Assembly (NCBI RefSeq): GCF_025244705.1 | Contig: NZ_CP104207.1 | Coordinates: 1,178,001-1,242,000 of the forward strand | Origin: Sphingopyxis sp. PET50 | GTDB taxonomy: Bacteria > Pseudomonadota > Alphaproteobacteria > Sphingomonadales > Sphingomonadaceae | Length of the DNA: 64,000 nt | Direction: 5' to 3' | Shown: in pieces, positions 10,041-20,494 of the stretch | Layout: every line of letters begins with the position of its first letter | How positions within the stretch are numbered: position 1 is the first letter of the stretch | Notes under the pieces: generated by a model | Seen by the model: the letters and a program-made list of their open reading frames with translations, nothing else | Database searches by the model: none | What the model was told of the DNA's origin: nothing | Made by a program: the position numbers and the translations under genes

Positions 10041-11387
10041 GCGAGCAGGGCGGCGACCGTGCGGCGGTAGCGCTCGGCGACGGCGTCGCGCGCGACATGG
10101 CGCCCGCCCGAAACCCATTTGCGCCCGGCGCGCCAGACGCAGTCGACGGAGTTTCCGCGCGCGGCGAAGACCCAGCGGTCGAGGATCGTGCTTGTATCGG
10201 CACCGGCGAAGGCGGTGTCGGCGGTCGCCAGTGTGAAGAGGTCGGCAGGCTGGCCCGCTGCAATTCCGGTGCCCGCGCCGGTGGCGCGCGCGCCGCTCGA
10301 CCAAGGCTTCGCGAAACAGCCGTTCGCCGATGCTGCGCACCGCTTCGCTGCCCAGCATCGCGCGGCGGCGGTCGCGCAGGCGCTGGCTATATTCGAGCGC
10401 GCGAAGCTCGCCCGCCGCATCGATCAGGATGTTGGAGTCGGTACCGATCCCGATGGCGCCGCCCGCGGCGAGGTAGCGCGTCGCGGGAAAGATGCCGTCG
10501 CCCAGATTGGCCTCGGTGACCGGGCACAGCCCCGCGACCGCGCCGCTCGCCGCGAGCCGGTCGCATTCGTCGTCGGTTAGATGCGTCGCATGGACGAGGC
10601 ACCAGCGCGCATCGACATCGGCGTTGTTCAGCAGCCATTCGACCGGACGCTGGCCGCTCCATTTGAGCGACGCGTCCACCTCGCGCATCTGTTCGGCCGC
10701 ATGGATATGGATCGGTCCGTCGCCCGCGAGCGGCAGGATCGCGGCGAGTTCCCCGGCGGTCACCGCGCGCAACGAATGCGGCGCGATACCGAAACCGGCA
10801 TCGGCCGGCAGCTTCGACCGGCTTGCTTCGACAAGCGTCGCGAAGCCGTCGATGTCGGACAGGAAACGCCGCTGCCCCGGCGCGGGCGGAGCACCGCCGA
10901 AGTCGCCATGCGCATAAAAGACGGGGAGGAGGGTGAGGCCGATGCCGCTCTCCTCCGCCGCCGCGATCACTGCGCCCGCGGTTTCGGCGGGATCAGCGTA
11001 ACGGCGTCCATCGGCGTCATTGTGCAGATAATGGAATTCGGCGACGCGGGTGAAGCCGCTTTCCATCATCTCGACGAAGGCGAGGGCGTTGATTGCGGCA
11101 ACATCCTCGGGCGTCAGCCGGTCGAGGAAGCGGTACATGATGTCGCGCCAGCTCCAGAAATCGTCGTCGGGCGCGCCGCGAAATTCGGAGAGGCTGGCCA
11201 TGCCGCGCTGGAAACCGTGGCAATGGAGGTTGGCAAGGCCGGGCAGAACAATGGCGTGGCGCTCGTCGCCCGGCTGCGTGGCAACGCCCGTTTCGACACG
11301 GTCGATGCGCCCGGCCTCGACCGAGACGCGGACATTCTGCGCCCAGCCGTCCGGCAGCAGTACCTGTTCGAACCAAAGTGCCGCCAC
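10037..11387 (-). CDS. hutF: Formimidoylglutamate deiminase HutF (frame break near 10298)
   Basis: An amidohydrolase that converts N-formimidoyl-glutamate to N-formyl-glutamate and ammonia, the step before HutG. Visible motifs are the metal-binding [29 protein letters not shown] and GIGTDSN. The GTG start at 11387 has AAGGAG upstream and fits the family N-terminus. Near 10293-10302 (on this strand GTCGAGCGG) one extra base moves the frame. Restoring GTCGGCGG joins the C-terminus that ends RRTVAALLA and gives about 449 residues, normal for HutF. It overlaps hutC by 4 bases. Confidence 0.9.
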
Positions 11388-11409
11388 GCCGCGCTCCTTC
11401 CGCTTGTTG

Positions 11410-11431
11410 ACATTATGTCTAGACATAATGT
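11410..11431. promoter_or_regulatory. HutC operator palindrome between divergent hut transcripts
   Basis: A perfect 22-bp inverted repeat with half-site ACATTATGTCT. Its centre TGTCTAGACA is close to the operator core known for HutC repressors. It lies 22 bases left of the hutI ATG (11454) and 22 bases right of the hutF GTG (11387), so one bound repressor could block both divergent promoters. Binding is inferred from position and symmetry. Confidence 0.85.
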
Positions 11432-11453
11432 TCCAAGCTGGCAAGTTGGAGCC

Positions 11454-12641
11454 ATGGATCGACTCTGGACCAACGCCCGAATCGCGACGCTGACCGGCGA
11501 CGGACTCGGGCTGGTCGAACATGGCGCGATCGGGGTCGCCGATGGCCGGATCGCCTGGGTCGGCGATGCCGCCGATGCCCCGGTGGCTACCGACACCATC
11601 GACTGCGAAGGCAGGCTGATCACCCCCGGCCTGATCGACTGCCACACCCATCTGGTCCACGGCGGCAGCCGCGCCAACGAATGGGCGATGCGGCTCGAAG
11701 GCGCGACCTATGAGGAGATCGCGCGCGCCGGCGGCGGTATCGTCTCGACGATGCGCGCGACGCGCGAAATGGACGAGGCGGGGCTGGTCGCGACGGCCCT
11801 GCCGCGCCTCGATGCGCTGATCGCCGAGGGCGTCACGACGATCGAGATCAAGTCGGGTTACGGGCTGACGCTCGACGACGAGATCAAGATGCTGCGCGCC
11901 GCGCGGGCGCTTGGGCAGGCGCGCCGTGTGCGGGTTGTGGCAACTCTGCTCGCGGCGCATGCGGTGCCGCCTGAATATTGGGACGATGCCGACGCCTATG
12001 TCGATCTGGTCTGCGACCGGATCATCCCCGCGGCAGCGGGCCTCGCCGATGCCGTGGACGGTTTCTGCGAAGGCATCGGCTTCACGCCCGGACAGATCGC
12101 GCGCGTGTTCGACGCCGCGAAAGCCGCCGGCCTGCCGGTCAAGCTGCACGCCGAGCAACTGTCGCATCTGGCGGGAGCCAGCCTCGCGGCCTCCTATCAT
12201 GCGCTCTCCGCCGACCATCTCGAACATATAAATGATGCCGATGTCGCGGCGATGGCGGAGGCCGGGACGGTGGCGGTGCTGCTGCCCGGCGCCTTCTATT
12301 TCATGCGCGAGACCCACAAGCCGCCGGTCGCCGCGCTGCGCGAGGCGGGGGTGTCGATGGCGCTCGCGACCGATTGCAATCCCGGCACCTCGCCGACGAC
12401 CTCGCTGCTGCTGATGCTCAACATGGGCGCGACGCTGTTCGGGCTGTCGGTGACCGAATGCCTGCGCGCGGTGACGGTGAATGCCGCGAGGGCGCTCGGC
12501 CTGCACGGCGACGTCGGCACGCTGGAGGTCGGCAAGGCCGCCGATCTTGCGATCTGGAACAGCACCGAACCCGCCGAGCTCGTCTATCGTATCGGCTTCA
12601 ACCCGCTTTGCACGCGCATCAAGGACGGAACATGTATCTGA
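11454..12641 (+). CDS. hutI: Imidazolonepropionase HutI
   Basis: A 395-residue amidohydrolase that opens imidazolone-5-propionate to N-formimidoyl-glutamate, the third step of histidine breakdown. Metal ligands are visible in [13 protein letters not shown] and KLHAEQ, with ATDCNPG near residue 310. Length and N-terminus ([13 protein letters not shown]) match the family. It is the first gene of the rightward hut operon, just after the HutC operator, and its stop overlaps the hutH start by 10 bases. Confidence 0.96.
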   Translation: MDRLWTNARIATLTGDGLGLVEHGAIGVADGRIAWVGDAADAPVATDTIDCEGRLITPGLIDCHTHLVHGGSRANEWAMRLEGATYEEIARAGGGIVSTMRATREMDEAGLVATALPRLDALIAEGVTTIEIKSGYGLTLDDEIKMLRAARALGQARRVRVVATLLAAHAVPPEYWDDADAYVDLVCDRIIPAAAGLADAVDGFCEGIGFTPGQIARVFDAAKAAGLPVKLHAEQLSHLAGASLAASYHALSADHLEHINDADVAAMAEAGTVAVLLPGAFYFMRETHKPPVAALREAGVSMALATDCNPGTSPTTSLLLMLNMGATLFGLSVTECLRAVTVNAARALGLHGDVGTLEVGKAADLAIWNSTEPAELVYRIGFNPLCTRIKDGTCI

Positions 12642-14152
12642 CCCCCGGATCGATCAGCCTCGCCGACTGGCGCGAGGTGTATCGTGGCGCGCCGGTGCAG
12701 CTGGCGCCCGAATGCCGCGCCGCCATTGCTGAAAGCGCGGCGGCGGTCGAGCGTATCCTCGGGCGCGGCGAGGCGGTTTACGGGATCAACACGGGTTTCG
12801 GGAAGCTGGCGACGGTACGGATCGAGGCCGACGACCTCGAAACGCTCCAGTGCAATATCGTGCTCAGCCACGCGGCGGGCGTGGGCGACCCGATGCCGGT
12901 GCCGGTCGCGCGTCTGATGATGGCCTTGAAGCTCGCGAGCCTCGCGCGCGGAGCTTCGGGCGTGCGCCCCGCGACGATCGAAATGCTCGAGGCGACGCTC
13001 GATCGGCATCTGATCCCGGTCATTCCGGCGCAGGGTTCGGTCGGCGCGTCGGGCGACCTCGCGCCCTTGTCGCACATGGCGGCGGCGATGATCGGTGCGG
13101 GCGAAATCTGGGTCGAGGGCGCGCGCGTTCCGGCCGCCGATGCGCTTGCGGATGCCGGGCTGGCGCCATTGGTGCTTGGCCCCAAGGAAGGACTCGCGCT
13201 CCTCAACGGCACGCAATTCTCGACTGCCTATGCGCTCGCGGGGCTATTCGAGGCCGATCGGCTCTATGGCAGCGCGCTCGTCACTGGCATCCTTTCGACC
13301 GAAGCGGCGAAAGGCTCCGACACGCCGTTCGATCCGCGCATCCATGCGCTGCGCGGCCACCAGGGGCAGATCGAGACCGCCTCGGCGCTCGCCGCGCTGA
13401 TGGCTGGGTCCGAAATCCGCGCCAGCCATGTGCTCGGCGACGTGCGCGTGCAGGACCCTTATTGCCTGCGCTGCCAGCCGCAGGTGATGGGCGCGGTACT
13501 CGACCTGCTGCGGCAGGCGGCGGCGACGCTGCTGGTCGAGGCGAACGGCGTGTCGGACAATCCGCTGATCTTTCCCGAGACCGACGAAGCGCTGTCGGGC
13601 GGCAATTTCCACGCCGAACCCGTCGCCTTCGCCGCCGACATGATCGCCATGGCCTTGTGCGAAATCGGCAGCCTGTCCGAACGCCGTACCGCGATGCTCG
13701 TCGATCCGGCCCTGTCGGGATTGCCTGCCTTCCTCGTCGCAAAGCCTGGCCTCAATTCGGGCTTCATGATTCCGCAGGTTACGGCGGCGGCTTTGGTGTC
13801 CGAAAACAAGCAGCGCGCCTATCCGGCGAGCGTCGATTCGATCCCGACCTCGGCGAATCAGGAGGATCATGTGTCAATGGCGGCGCATGGCGCGCGGCGG
13901 CTGTCGGAGATGGCGAGGAACGTCGACGCGATCCTTGCGATTGAACTGCTCGCGGCGGGGCAGGGGTGCGATTTCCACGGTGGGCTGAAGTCGAGCGAGG
14001 CGATCGAGCGCGTTCGCGGGCTGCTGCGTGCCTATGTCCCGACGCTCGAAGAGGATCGCCATATGGCGCCCGACATCGCGGCGGCGCAGGACATGATCCG
14101 CTGCGGCAAGCTCGTCGACCTCGTCGGGGAACTGCCCGGCATCGTGGCGTGA
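12632..14152 (+). CDS. hutH: Histidine ammonia-lyase HutH
   Basis: A 506-residue lyase that removes ammonia from L-histidine to give trans-urocanate. The motif [14 protein letters not shown] near residue 140 contains the Ala-Ser-Gly triplet that cyclises to the MIO electrophile. [11 protein letters not shown] near residue 50 carries the catalytic tyrosine. Full family length. The start overlaps hutI and the stop overlaps the GTG of hutG, so the four genes read as one coupled operon. Confidence 0.97.
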   Translation: MYLTPGSISLADWREVYRGAPVQLAPECRAAIAESAAAVERILGRGEAVYGINTGFGKLATVRIEADDLETLQCNIVLSHAAGVGDPMPVPVARLMMALKLASLARGASGVRPATIEMLEATLDRHLIPVIPAQGSVGASGDLAPLSHMAAAMIGAGEIWVEGARVPAADALADAGLAPLVLGPKEGLALLNGTQFSTAYALAGLFEADRLYGSALVTGILSTEAAKGSDTPFDPRIHALRGHQGQIETASALAALMAGSEIRASHVLGDVRVQDPYCLRCQPQVMGAVLDLLRQAAATLLVEANGVSDNPLIFPETDEALSGGNFHAEPVAFAADMIAMALCEIGSLSERRTAMLVDPALSGLPAFLVAKPGLNSGFMIPQVTAAALVSENKQRAYPASVDSIPTSANQEDHVSMAAHGARRLSEMARNVDAILAIELLAAGQGCDFHGGLKSSEAIERVRGLLRAYVPTLEEDRHMAPDIAAAQDMIRCGKLVDLVGELPGIVA

Positions 14153-14952
14153 GCTGGCTGCGCGTCCATCGCGGCGACGCGCCGCTCGTCATTGCCTTCC
14201 CGCACGGCGGGACCGATCTCGCAGGTTTCGACGACCAGTTCGTGTCGCCCTGGCACGCGCAGATCGACACCGACTGGTGGATCGCCGATCTCTACGCTTT
14301 CGCCGCCGACCTTGGCGCGACATTGGTCGCAACCGACATTTCGCGCAGCGTCATCGACATGAACCGCGACCCGTCGGGCGCGTCGCTCTATCCGGGGCAG
14401 GCGACGACCGAGCTATGTCCGACGACGACCTTCGACGGCGAACCGCTCTATCGCTTCGGCGAGCCCGACGAGGCGTCGATCACGCAGCGGCTCAACCTCT
14501 ATCACCGCCCCTATCACGAGGCGCTGGCGGCGGAGCTCGATCGGCTGAAGGCGCTGCATGGCAGGGCTGTGCTGTACGACGCCCATTCGATCCGAAGCCG
14601 CGTGCCGCGCCTGTTCGACGGCGAACTGCCGCAGTTCAACATCGGCACCAACGGCCGCGCGACGTCGGCCCCCGAACTCGAAACCATCGTCGCCAGCATC
14701 TGCGCCGCCAGCAGGCACAGCCATGTCGTCAACGGCCGCTTCAAAGGCGGCTGGACGACGCGACATTATGGTCGCCCCGAGAACGGCATCCACGCGATCC
14801 AGATGGAGTTGGCGCAGCGTGGCTATATGGCCGAGCCTGCCGTGATTGCTCCCGCCAACTGGCCGCCTCCCCTCGATCCCGACCCCGCGATCCGGCCTGT
14901 GCTCGAACAGGTCATCGCCGCATGTCTCGAATTTGCGAAAGGACCAGCATGA
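14149..14952 (+). CDS. hutG: N-formylglutamate deformylase HutG
   Basis: A 267-residue N-formylglutamate amidohydrolase that releases formate and glutamate, the final step of the five-step pathway and the partner of HutF. The signature segments are [26 protein letters not shown] and [15 protein letters not shown]. The start is GTG at 14149, overlapping the hutH stop in a GTGA, because the conserved N-terminus begins [13 protein letters not shown]. The stop overlaps the hutU ATG. Confidence 0.94.
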   Translation: MSWLRVHRGDAPLVIAFPHGGTDLAGFDDQFVSPWHAQIDTDWWIADLYAFAADLGATLVATDISRSVIDMNRDPSGASLYPGQATTELCPTTTFDGEPLYRFGEPDEASITQRLNLYHRPYHEALAAELDRLKALHGRAVLYDAHSIRSRVPRLFDGELPQFNIGTNGRATSAPELETIVASICAASRHSHVVNGRFKGGWTTRHYGRPENGIHAIQMELAQRGYMAEPAVIAPANWPPPLDPDPAIRPVLEQVIAACLEFAKGPA

Positions 14953-16610
14953 CCCGTATCGACAACAGCCGCGTCATCCGCCCCGCCACCGGGACCGAAT
15001 TGACCGCGAAAGGCTGGCTCACCGAGGCGCCGCTGCGCATGCTGATGAACAACCTCCACCCCGATGTCGCCGAACGGCCCGAGGAACTGGTCGTCTATGG
15101 CGGCATCGGCCGCGCCGCGCGTGACTGGGAAAGCTACGACCGCATCGTCGAGACGTTGCGGCGGCTGGAGGATGACGAAACGCTGCTCATCCAGTCGGGC
15201 AAGCCCGTCGGCGTCTTTCGTACCCACGAAAACGCCCCGCGCGTGCTGCTCGCCAACTCGAACCTCGTCCCCGAATGGGCGAATTGGGATCATTTCAACG
15301 CCCTCGATAAGAAGGGCCTCATGATGTACGGCCAGATGACCGCCGGCAGCTGGATCTACATCGGCAGCCAGGGCATCGTTCAGGGCACCTACGAAACCTT
15401 CGTCGAGATGGGGCGCCAGCATTATGGCGGCGACCTGAAAGGGCGCTGGTTGCTGACCGCCGGGCTTGGCGGCATGGGCGGCGCGCAGCCGCTCGCGGCG
15501 GTGATGGCAGGCGCGTCGTGCCTCGCGATCGAGTGCCAGCCGAGCCGCATCGAAATGCGCCTGCGCACCGGCTACCTCGACAGGCAGGCGGCGAGCATCG
15601 ACGAGGCGCTGGCGAGGATCGAGGAGGCCCACGGCGAGGGCAAGGCGATTTCGGTCGGCCTGCTGGGCAACGCCGCCGAAATCCTGCCCGAAATCGTCCG
15701 CCGCGGTATTCGTCCCGACCTGCTCACCGACCAGACCTCGGCACACGACCCGGTGAACGGCTATCTGCCCGCCGACTGGAGCCTCGACGAATGGTTCGCG
15801 AAGCGCGAGAGCGATCCCGCCGCGGTCGCCAAGGCCGCCAAGGCGTCGATGGCGGTGCATGTCCGCGCGATGCTCGACCTGCAGGCCGCGGGCGTACCGA
15901 CGACCGATTATGGCAACAATATCCGCCAGATGGCGAAGGACGAGGGGGTCGAAAATGCCTTCGATTTCCCCGGCTTCGTTCCAGCCTACGTCCGCCCGCT
16001 CTTCTGCCGCGGTATCGGGCCGTTCCGCTGGGCGGCGCTATCGGGCGATCCCGAGGACATCTATCGGACCGACGCCAGGGTGAAGGAATTGCTGCCCGAC
16101 AACGCGCATCTCCACAATTGGCTCGACATGGCGCGCGAGAGGATTCAATTTCAGGGTCTGCCGGCGCGTATCTGCTGGGTCGGGCTGGGCGACCGCCATC
16201 GGCTCGGCCTCGCATTCAACGAAATGGTCGCGCGGGGCGAATTGAAAGCTCCGGTGGTGATCGGCCGCGACCATCTCGATTCGGGATCGGTCGCTTCGCC
16301 CAATCGCGAGACCGAAGCTATGAAGGACGGCTCCGACGCTGTGTCCGACTGGCCCCTGCTCAACGCACTGCTCAACACCGCGAGCGGCGCGACCTGGGTG
16401 TCGCTCCACCATGGCGGCGGGGTCGGCATGGGTTATTCGCAGCATGCCGGGATGGTCATCGTCGCCGACGGCAGCGAGGCGGCAGCGAAGCGGCTCGAGC
16501 GCGTACTCTGGAATGATCCCGGCACGGGCGTCATGCGCCACGCCGACGCGGGCTATGACATCGCGATCGACTGCGCGCGCGAAAAGGGCCTCGACCTGCC
16601 GAGCCTTTGA
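14949..16610 (+). CDS. hutU: Urocanate hydratase HutU
   Basis: A 553-residue urocanase that uses tightly bound NAD+ to hydrate urocanate to imidazolonepropionate, the second step of the pathway. [12 protein letters not shown] is the dinucleotide-binding loop and [16 protein letters not shown] holds the conserved active-site cysteine. Length is typical (about 555). Last gene of the rightward hut operon; no convincing intrinsic terminator follows before the Fur-like box at 16653. Confidence 0.97.
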   Translation: MTRIDNSRVIRPATGTELTAKGWLTEAPLRMLMNNLHPDVAERPEELVVYGGIGRAARDWESYDRIVETLRRLEDDETLLIQSGKPVGVFRTHENAPRVLLANSNLVPEWANWDHFNALDKKGLMMYGQMTAGSWIYIGSQGIVQGTYETFVEMGRQHYGGDLKGRWLLTAGLGGMGGAQPLAAVMAGASCLAIECQPSRIEMRLRTGYLDRQAASIDEALARIEEAHGEGKAISVGLLGNAAEILPEIVRRGIRPDLLTDQTSAHDPVNGYLPADWSLDEWFAKRESDPAAVAKAAKASMAVHVRAMLDLQAAGVPTTDYGNNIRQMAKDEGVENAFDFPGFVPAYVRPLFCRGIGPFRWAALSGDPEDIYRTDARVKELLPDNAHLHNWLDMARERIQFQGLPARICWVGLGDRHRLGLAFNEMVARGELKAPVVIGRDHLDSGSVASPNRETEAMKDGSDAVSDWPLLNALLNTASGATWVSLHHGGGVGMGYSQHAGMVIVADGSEAAAKRLERVLWNDPGTGVMRHADAGYDIAIDCAREKGLDLPSL

Positions 16611-16652
16611 CGCTCCGCCACGAAGCGACCGGAAAAGCGGGATTAGTTGTTG

Positions 16653-16674
16653 TAATTGAGAATCGTTCTCGATA
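16653..16674. promoter_or_regulatory. Fur-like box upstream of the PepSY operon
   Basis: The segment ATTGAGAATCGTTCTCGAT is an imperfect inverted repeat (TTGAGAA / TTCTCGA) about 35 bases before the PepSY ATG. Nearly the same half-sites occur twice upstream of the TonB receptor at 22897-22943. Position and resemblance to Fur boxes suggest iron repression of the operon; this is inferred. Confidence 0.6.
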
Positions 16675-16708
16675 GTGGCGGTGCAACAGCCTCTATCAGA
16701 CTGATCTC

Positions 16709-17351
16709 ATGCACGCTCCCTCTCCCAAACGCCCGGCGACGAAGAAAAGCCGGAAAGCCTTCTGGCTGAAGCAGCTGCATATGTGGCACTGGATGAGTTC
16801 GGCGGTCAGCCTGATCGGGCTGGTCCTGTTCGCGGTCACCGGATTCACGCTGAACCATGCCGCCGACATCGAAGGCACGCCGGTGGTCAGCGAAAAGACC
16901 GCGCAAATTCCGCTCGGCACTTCTCGCCCAGCTCGCCAAGGCCGAACCCGCCGATGCCAAGGGGCCACTGCCGAAACCCGTCGCCGACTGGGTTGAGGCT
17001 CATTTTCCCGTGAAGGCGGGTGAGGCCGAATGGGCGCCGGAGAATGTCTATCTGCCCGCGCCGCGTCCTGGCGGCGACGCCTGGGTCGATATCGACCGCG
17101 CGACCGGCGAAGTCACTGGCGAAGTCACCGACCGCGGCTGGATTTCCTATCTCAACGATCTCCACAAGGGCCGCAATTCGGGCGGCGAGTGGAGCCTGTT
17201 CATCGATGTCTTCGCCTTCGCCTGCCTCGTCTTCGGGATTACCGGCCTGTTCCTGCTCTGGCTCCATTCGGCCAAGCGCAAGAGCACCTGGCCGCTCGTC
17301 GGCGCCGGGCTCGCGATTCCCGCCGCCATCGCCATCATCTATATTCACTAG
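16709..17351 (+). CDS. PepSY-associated transmembrane protein (frame break near 16914)
   Basis: Read through the break, a 213-residue membrane protein. A basic N-terminus leads to a first helix (SAVSLIGLVLFAVTGFTLNH). A periplasmic PepSY-like region contains VDIDRATGEVTGEVTDRGW, and two C-terminal helices follow (VFAFACLVFGITGLFLLW and PAAIAIIYIH). His residues flanking the helices (HMWHW, NHAAD, DLHKG) could bind haem, as in PepSY_TM electron-transfer proteins. One extra base at 16912-16918 (GCTCGGC for GCCGGC) breaks the frame. It heads a PepSY-DUF2271-DUF4198-ApbE operon preceded by a Fur-like box. Transfer of electrons across the inner membrane to a periplasmic flavoprotein is the likely role. 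Confidence 0.8.
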
Positions 17352-17363
17352 GGAGCCACGACC

Positions 17364-17890
17364 ATGCAGCCAGCCACGCGTACGATCCTGACCGGGGGGC
17401 TCTCACCGTCGCGCTCGCGGTGCCGACGCTCGCCGCCGCACAGCCCGCGACGATGGACGTCACCGTCACCATTCCGCAGTTGAAGGTCGCCGAATATCAC
17501 CGGCCCTATGTCGCCTTCTGGGTCGAAAAGGCGGGCGCCAAGGCAAAGACCGTGGCGGTCTGGTACGATCACGACATGAAGGGCAACGAAGGCACCAAAT
17601 GGCTGCGCGACGTGCGCCAGTGGTGGCGCGTGTCGGGCCGTTCGATGACCTTTCCGGCCAACGGCATCACCGGCGCGACGCGCGCGCCCGGCACCCACAA
17701 GATCAGCTTCACCCGTGCCCAGCTCGGCGCCGCGGCGGCGGGTGAATATGTGCTGGTGGTCGAAGCCGCGCGCGAAGTCGGCGGGCGCGAAATGCTCCGC
17801 ATTCCCTTTACCTGGCCGGGCAAGGCCGGGGTGGGCGGCAAGGCCGCGGGCAAGGCCGAGCTTGGTACCGTTTCGATTTCTTTCCGTTGA
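17364..17890 (+). CDS. DUF2271 periplasmic protein with flavinylation-like motif (frame break near 17397)
   Basis: Read through the break, 175 residues with a signal peptide (TVALAVPTLAAAQ). The body matches DUF2271: VEKAGAKAKTVAVWYDHDMKG, then RQWWRVSGRSM. Near residue 105 the segment NGITGATRAPGTH resembles the D-x-x-(S/T)-G-A-(T/S) target of ApbE flavin transferases (Asn in place of Asp), so the second Thr may carry covalent FMN. One G is missing from a G run at 17393-17398. A Fe(III)- or siderophore-reducing periplasmic flavoprotein working with the PepSY protein and ApbE is inferred. Confidence 0.78.
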
Positions 17891-17912
17891 TTGATCAGAA
17901 GAGGGCAGGACG

Positions 17913-18757
17913 ATGAAAAAGCAGCTTTGGGGTTTTGCGGCGACCGCCGCGCTCGCGGCGATGATCGCGGTTCCGGCCAGCGCGCACCGCCAATGGATGA
18001 TGCCGTCCTCGACCGTCCTGTCGGGCGATGATGTTTGGGTGACCGTCGATGCCGCGGTGTCGAACGACCTCTTCTATTTCGAGCATCAGCCGCTGCGCCT
18101 CGACGCGGTGAAGGCCTGGGCGCCCGACGGCACCCAAGTGCAGATCGAGAACAAGGCCACGGGCCGCTATCGCAGCACCTTCGACGTCCATCTGACGCAG
18201 AAGGGGACGTGGAAGATCGAATCGGCGGTCGATGGCGTGATGGGCAGCTATGATTTGGGCGGCAAGACCGAGCGCCTGCCGCGCGGGACGACCACCGCCA
18301 ACCTCGCCGAACGCATCCCGGCCAGGCGCGACCAATGTGAAGACCGCCGAGATGAGCAACCGCAACCAGATTTTCGTGACGGTGGGCGAACCGACCGACA
18401 CGCTTTTCAAGCCGACCGGCAAGGGCATCGAACTGGTCCCGGTGACGCACCCCAACGACCTGATCGCGGGCGAGACGGCGACGTTTCAGTTCCTGCTCGA
18501 CGGCAAGCCGACCAGCCGGCCTGCCGGTGACGGTCATTCCCGGCGGCATCCGCTATCGCAATGACCTCGGCCAGATGGACCTCAAGACCGATGCCGAGGG
18601 CAAGGTCTTGATTAACTGGGCCGAACCCGGTCTCTATTGGGTCAATGTCACCACGCCGCGCGCCGAGGGTGAGGGCGAAGGCCCGCCATGCGGCATGAGC
18701 GCAACGCCGCAGCGTCGCGCAAGCTATGTCACGACGCTGGAAGTGCTCGCGCCCTGA
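17913..18757 (+). CDS. DUF4198 periplasmic protein (frame breaks near 18323 and 18516)
   Basis: Read through, about 280 residues with a clear signal peptide (AALAAMIAVPASAHRQW). The mature start HRQWMMPSST is the classic opening of DUF4198 (NikM-like) proteins, whose N-terminal His can coordinate a metal. The C-terminal half is an Ig-like beta domain (GLPVTVIPGG, GLYWVNVTTP). The breaks read GCCAGGC and AGCCGGC where GCCGGC and AGCGGC restore the frame. The protein is thought to be a periplasmic metal-binding or delivery component; association with DUF2271, PepSY and ApbE supports an iron role. Confidence 0.8.
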
Positions 18758-18768
18758 CCGACCGCATA

Positions 18769-19713
18769 TTGATTCCCCGTGCGCTGACGCCCGCCGCTTT
18801 TGCCGGGCGCGGCGCCGGGGCGGTCATCGAAAGCTTCGTCGGCGAAACCATGGGGACCGTCTGGTCCCTGCACGCCGTCGCGCCGCCCGCCGGGGTGATC
18901 GAGGGCGTGCAGGCCGCGTTCAATCATGTGATCGGGCAAATGAGCCAGTGGGAACCAGAGTCCGACCTCTCTCGCTTCAACCGCGCGCCCGCAGGTGAAT
19001 GGTGCGTCATTCCGCCCGAGTTCGCTAGCGTCGTCGCGGCGGGACAAGAGATTGGGCGTATCAGCCACGGTGCCTTCAGCCTCGCGGTCGGCGAACTCAG
19101 CGAGGCGTGGGGCTTCGGTGCGTCCGGGCCCGCCGACACCGTTTCCGCGATCGCGGCACTGAAGCCCGGTGGCATCGACTTCGATCCCGACAGCCGGCGC
19201 ATTCGCCGCCACAAGGGTGCGTTGCTCGACCTGTCGGGCATCGCCAAGGGTTATGGCGTCGATCTCGCTGCCGACTGGCTGCTCGCCCAAAGCGTGCGCC
19301 ACTTCCTGCTCGAAGTCGGCGGCGAATTGCGCGGCGAAGGGATTCGCCCTGACGGCCAGCCGTGGTGGGTCGATGTCGAACTGCCGCCGTCGTGGTCTGG
19401 CGCATCCTGGCGCCTCGCGCTCCACGATCTGTCGGTCGCGACCTCCGGCGACTATCGCCGCGGCGTCGAGATCGACGGCAAGCGCTATTCGCACAGCTTC
19501 GATCCGCGCAGCGGGCGCCCCATCGCCAACGGCGTGCGGTCGGTGACGGTGGTCCACCGCAGCTGCATGATGGCCGACGGCTGGGCGACGGCGCTGACCG
19601 TGCTGGGCGCGGAGTGTGGGATTGCGCTCGCCGAGGAGCAGGACATTGCCGCCTGCATCCTCGCCAACGGCCGCGAACATGTATCGTGCGCCTGGCGCGC
19701 GATGCTCGATTAG
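18769..19713 (+). CDS. apbE: FAD:protein FMN transferase (ApbE family)
   Basis: About 314 residues. ApbE covalently attaches FMN from FAD to Thr or Ser of target proteins. Family blocks are visible: [11 protein letters not shown] near the start, [13 protein letters not shown] in the middle, [12 protein letters not shown], and [21 protein letters not shown] with [10 protein letters not shown] carrying the Mg-binding Asp. The start is uncertain: no ATG is in frame near the N-terminus, and TTG 18769, just after the DUF4198 stop, is preferred. No lipoprotein signal is seen, so it may act in the cytoplasm or the annotated start may miss one. The neighbouring DUF2271 protein is the obvious substrate. 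Confidence 0.9.
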   Translation: MIPRALTPAAFAGRGAGAVIESFVGETMGTVWSLHAVAPPAGVIEGVQAAFNHVIGQMSQWEPESDLSRFNRAPAGEWCVIPPEFASVVAAGQEIGRISHGAFSLAVGELSEAWGFGASGPADTVSAIAALKPGGIDFDPDSRRIRRHKGALLDLSGIAKGYGVDLAADWLLAQSVRHFLLEVGGELRGEGIRPDGQPWWVDVELPPSWSGASWRLALHDLSVATSGDYRRGVEIDGKRYSHSFDPRSGRPIANGVRSVTVVHRSCMMADGWATALTVLGAECGIALAEEQDIAACILANGREHVSCAWRAMLD

Positions 19714-20393
19714 GCGTCGGCCCAGCGGCGCAGCAGATTGTGATAGACGCCGGTGAGTTCGATCACCGAGCGGTCCTTGCCGCCAAGTTCGCCGGTCAGC
19801 CGCTGCACCGAGCGGTCGAGGTCGAACAGGATGCGCCGCTCTTCGGCATCGCGGATCATCGATTGCAGCCAGAAGAAGGAGGCGACGCGCGTCCCGCGCG
19901 TGACCGGTGTCACCCGGTGCAGGCTCGACGAAGGATAAAGCACGACATGGCCCGCCGCGAGCTTGACGCGCTGCACGCCATAATGATCTTCGACCAGCAA
20001 CTCGCCGCCATCGTAATTTTCGGGCGCTTCCAGGAAGACGGTGATCGACAGGTCGCTGCGAATGCGGAAATCGCTGCCGCGTTTCAGGCGGATCGCATTG
20101 TCGACATGGGTGTCGAACTCCTGTCCCGCGCCATAGCGGTTGAAAAGCGGCGGAAATATCTTGAGCGGCAGCGCCGAGGCGAAGAAGAGCGGCGAGCGGC
20201 CCAGCGCTTCGAGGATCATGCGGCCCGCGCGCTTGGCGGTGTCGCCATCTTCGGGGAGCTGCTCGTTGCGCTTGGCGAGCGCCGATTGCGGGCCGGAGGT
20301 CGCATTGCCGTCGATCCATTCGGCGGCGTCGATCAGCGCCCGGATGTCAGCGACTTCGTCCGCGGACAAAAGGTCGGGAATGGCAATCAGCAT
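19710..20393 (-). CDS. piuC: Fe(II)/2-oxoglutarate-dependent PKHD-type hydroxylase PiuC
   Basis: A 227-residue iron-regulated dioxygenase. The Fe(II)-binding triad is seen as HVD in [12 protein letters not shown] and His in [12 protein letters not shown], with the Arg of TRGTR binding 2-oxoglutarate. PiuC genes usually lie beside Fiu/PiuA-type siderophore receptors, as here (receptor directly upstream at 20495-22858 on the same strand). The last 4 bases overlap the convergent apbE end. Substrate unknown in the family. Confidence 0.92.
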   Translation of the reverse strand: MLIAIPDLLSADEVADIRALIDAAEWIDGNATSGPQSALAKRNEQLPEDGDTAKRAGRMILEALGRSPLFFASALPLKIFPPLFNRYGAGQEFDTHVDNAIRLKRGSDFRIRSDLSITVFLEAPENYDGGELLVEDHYGVQRVKLAAGHVVLYPSSSLHRVTPVTRGTRVASFFWLQSMIRDAEERRILFDLDRSVQRLTGELGGKDRSVIELTGVYHNLLRRWADA

Positions 20394-20494
20394 GGCGGGA
20401 CATCCCCTCGGATACGACCGCTTCGCGCTGCCATAGGTTCAAACGCTAATCAATGGCGGGAGCGGAAGCGGATGCTTCCGCCCCCAACCAGCGA

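Noticed and set aside
9381..11387. A hutF-hutC fusion in one long minus-strand frame
   Set aside because: The last 86 codons of HutF continue in another frame to a stop at 10037, and the intervening residues in the fused frame resemble nothing. The fusion arises from one extra base near 10298.
20456..20486. Hairpin GCGGAAGC / GCTTCCGC after the TonB receptor as an intrinsic terminator
   Set aside because: No T run follows on the minus strand, so intrinsic termination is not supported; it may only protect the transcript end before piuC.
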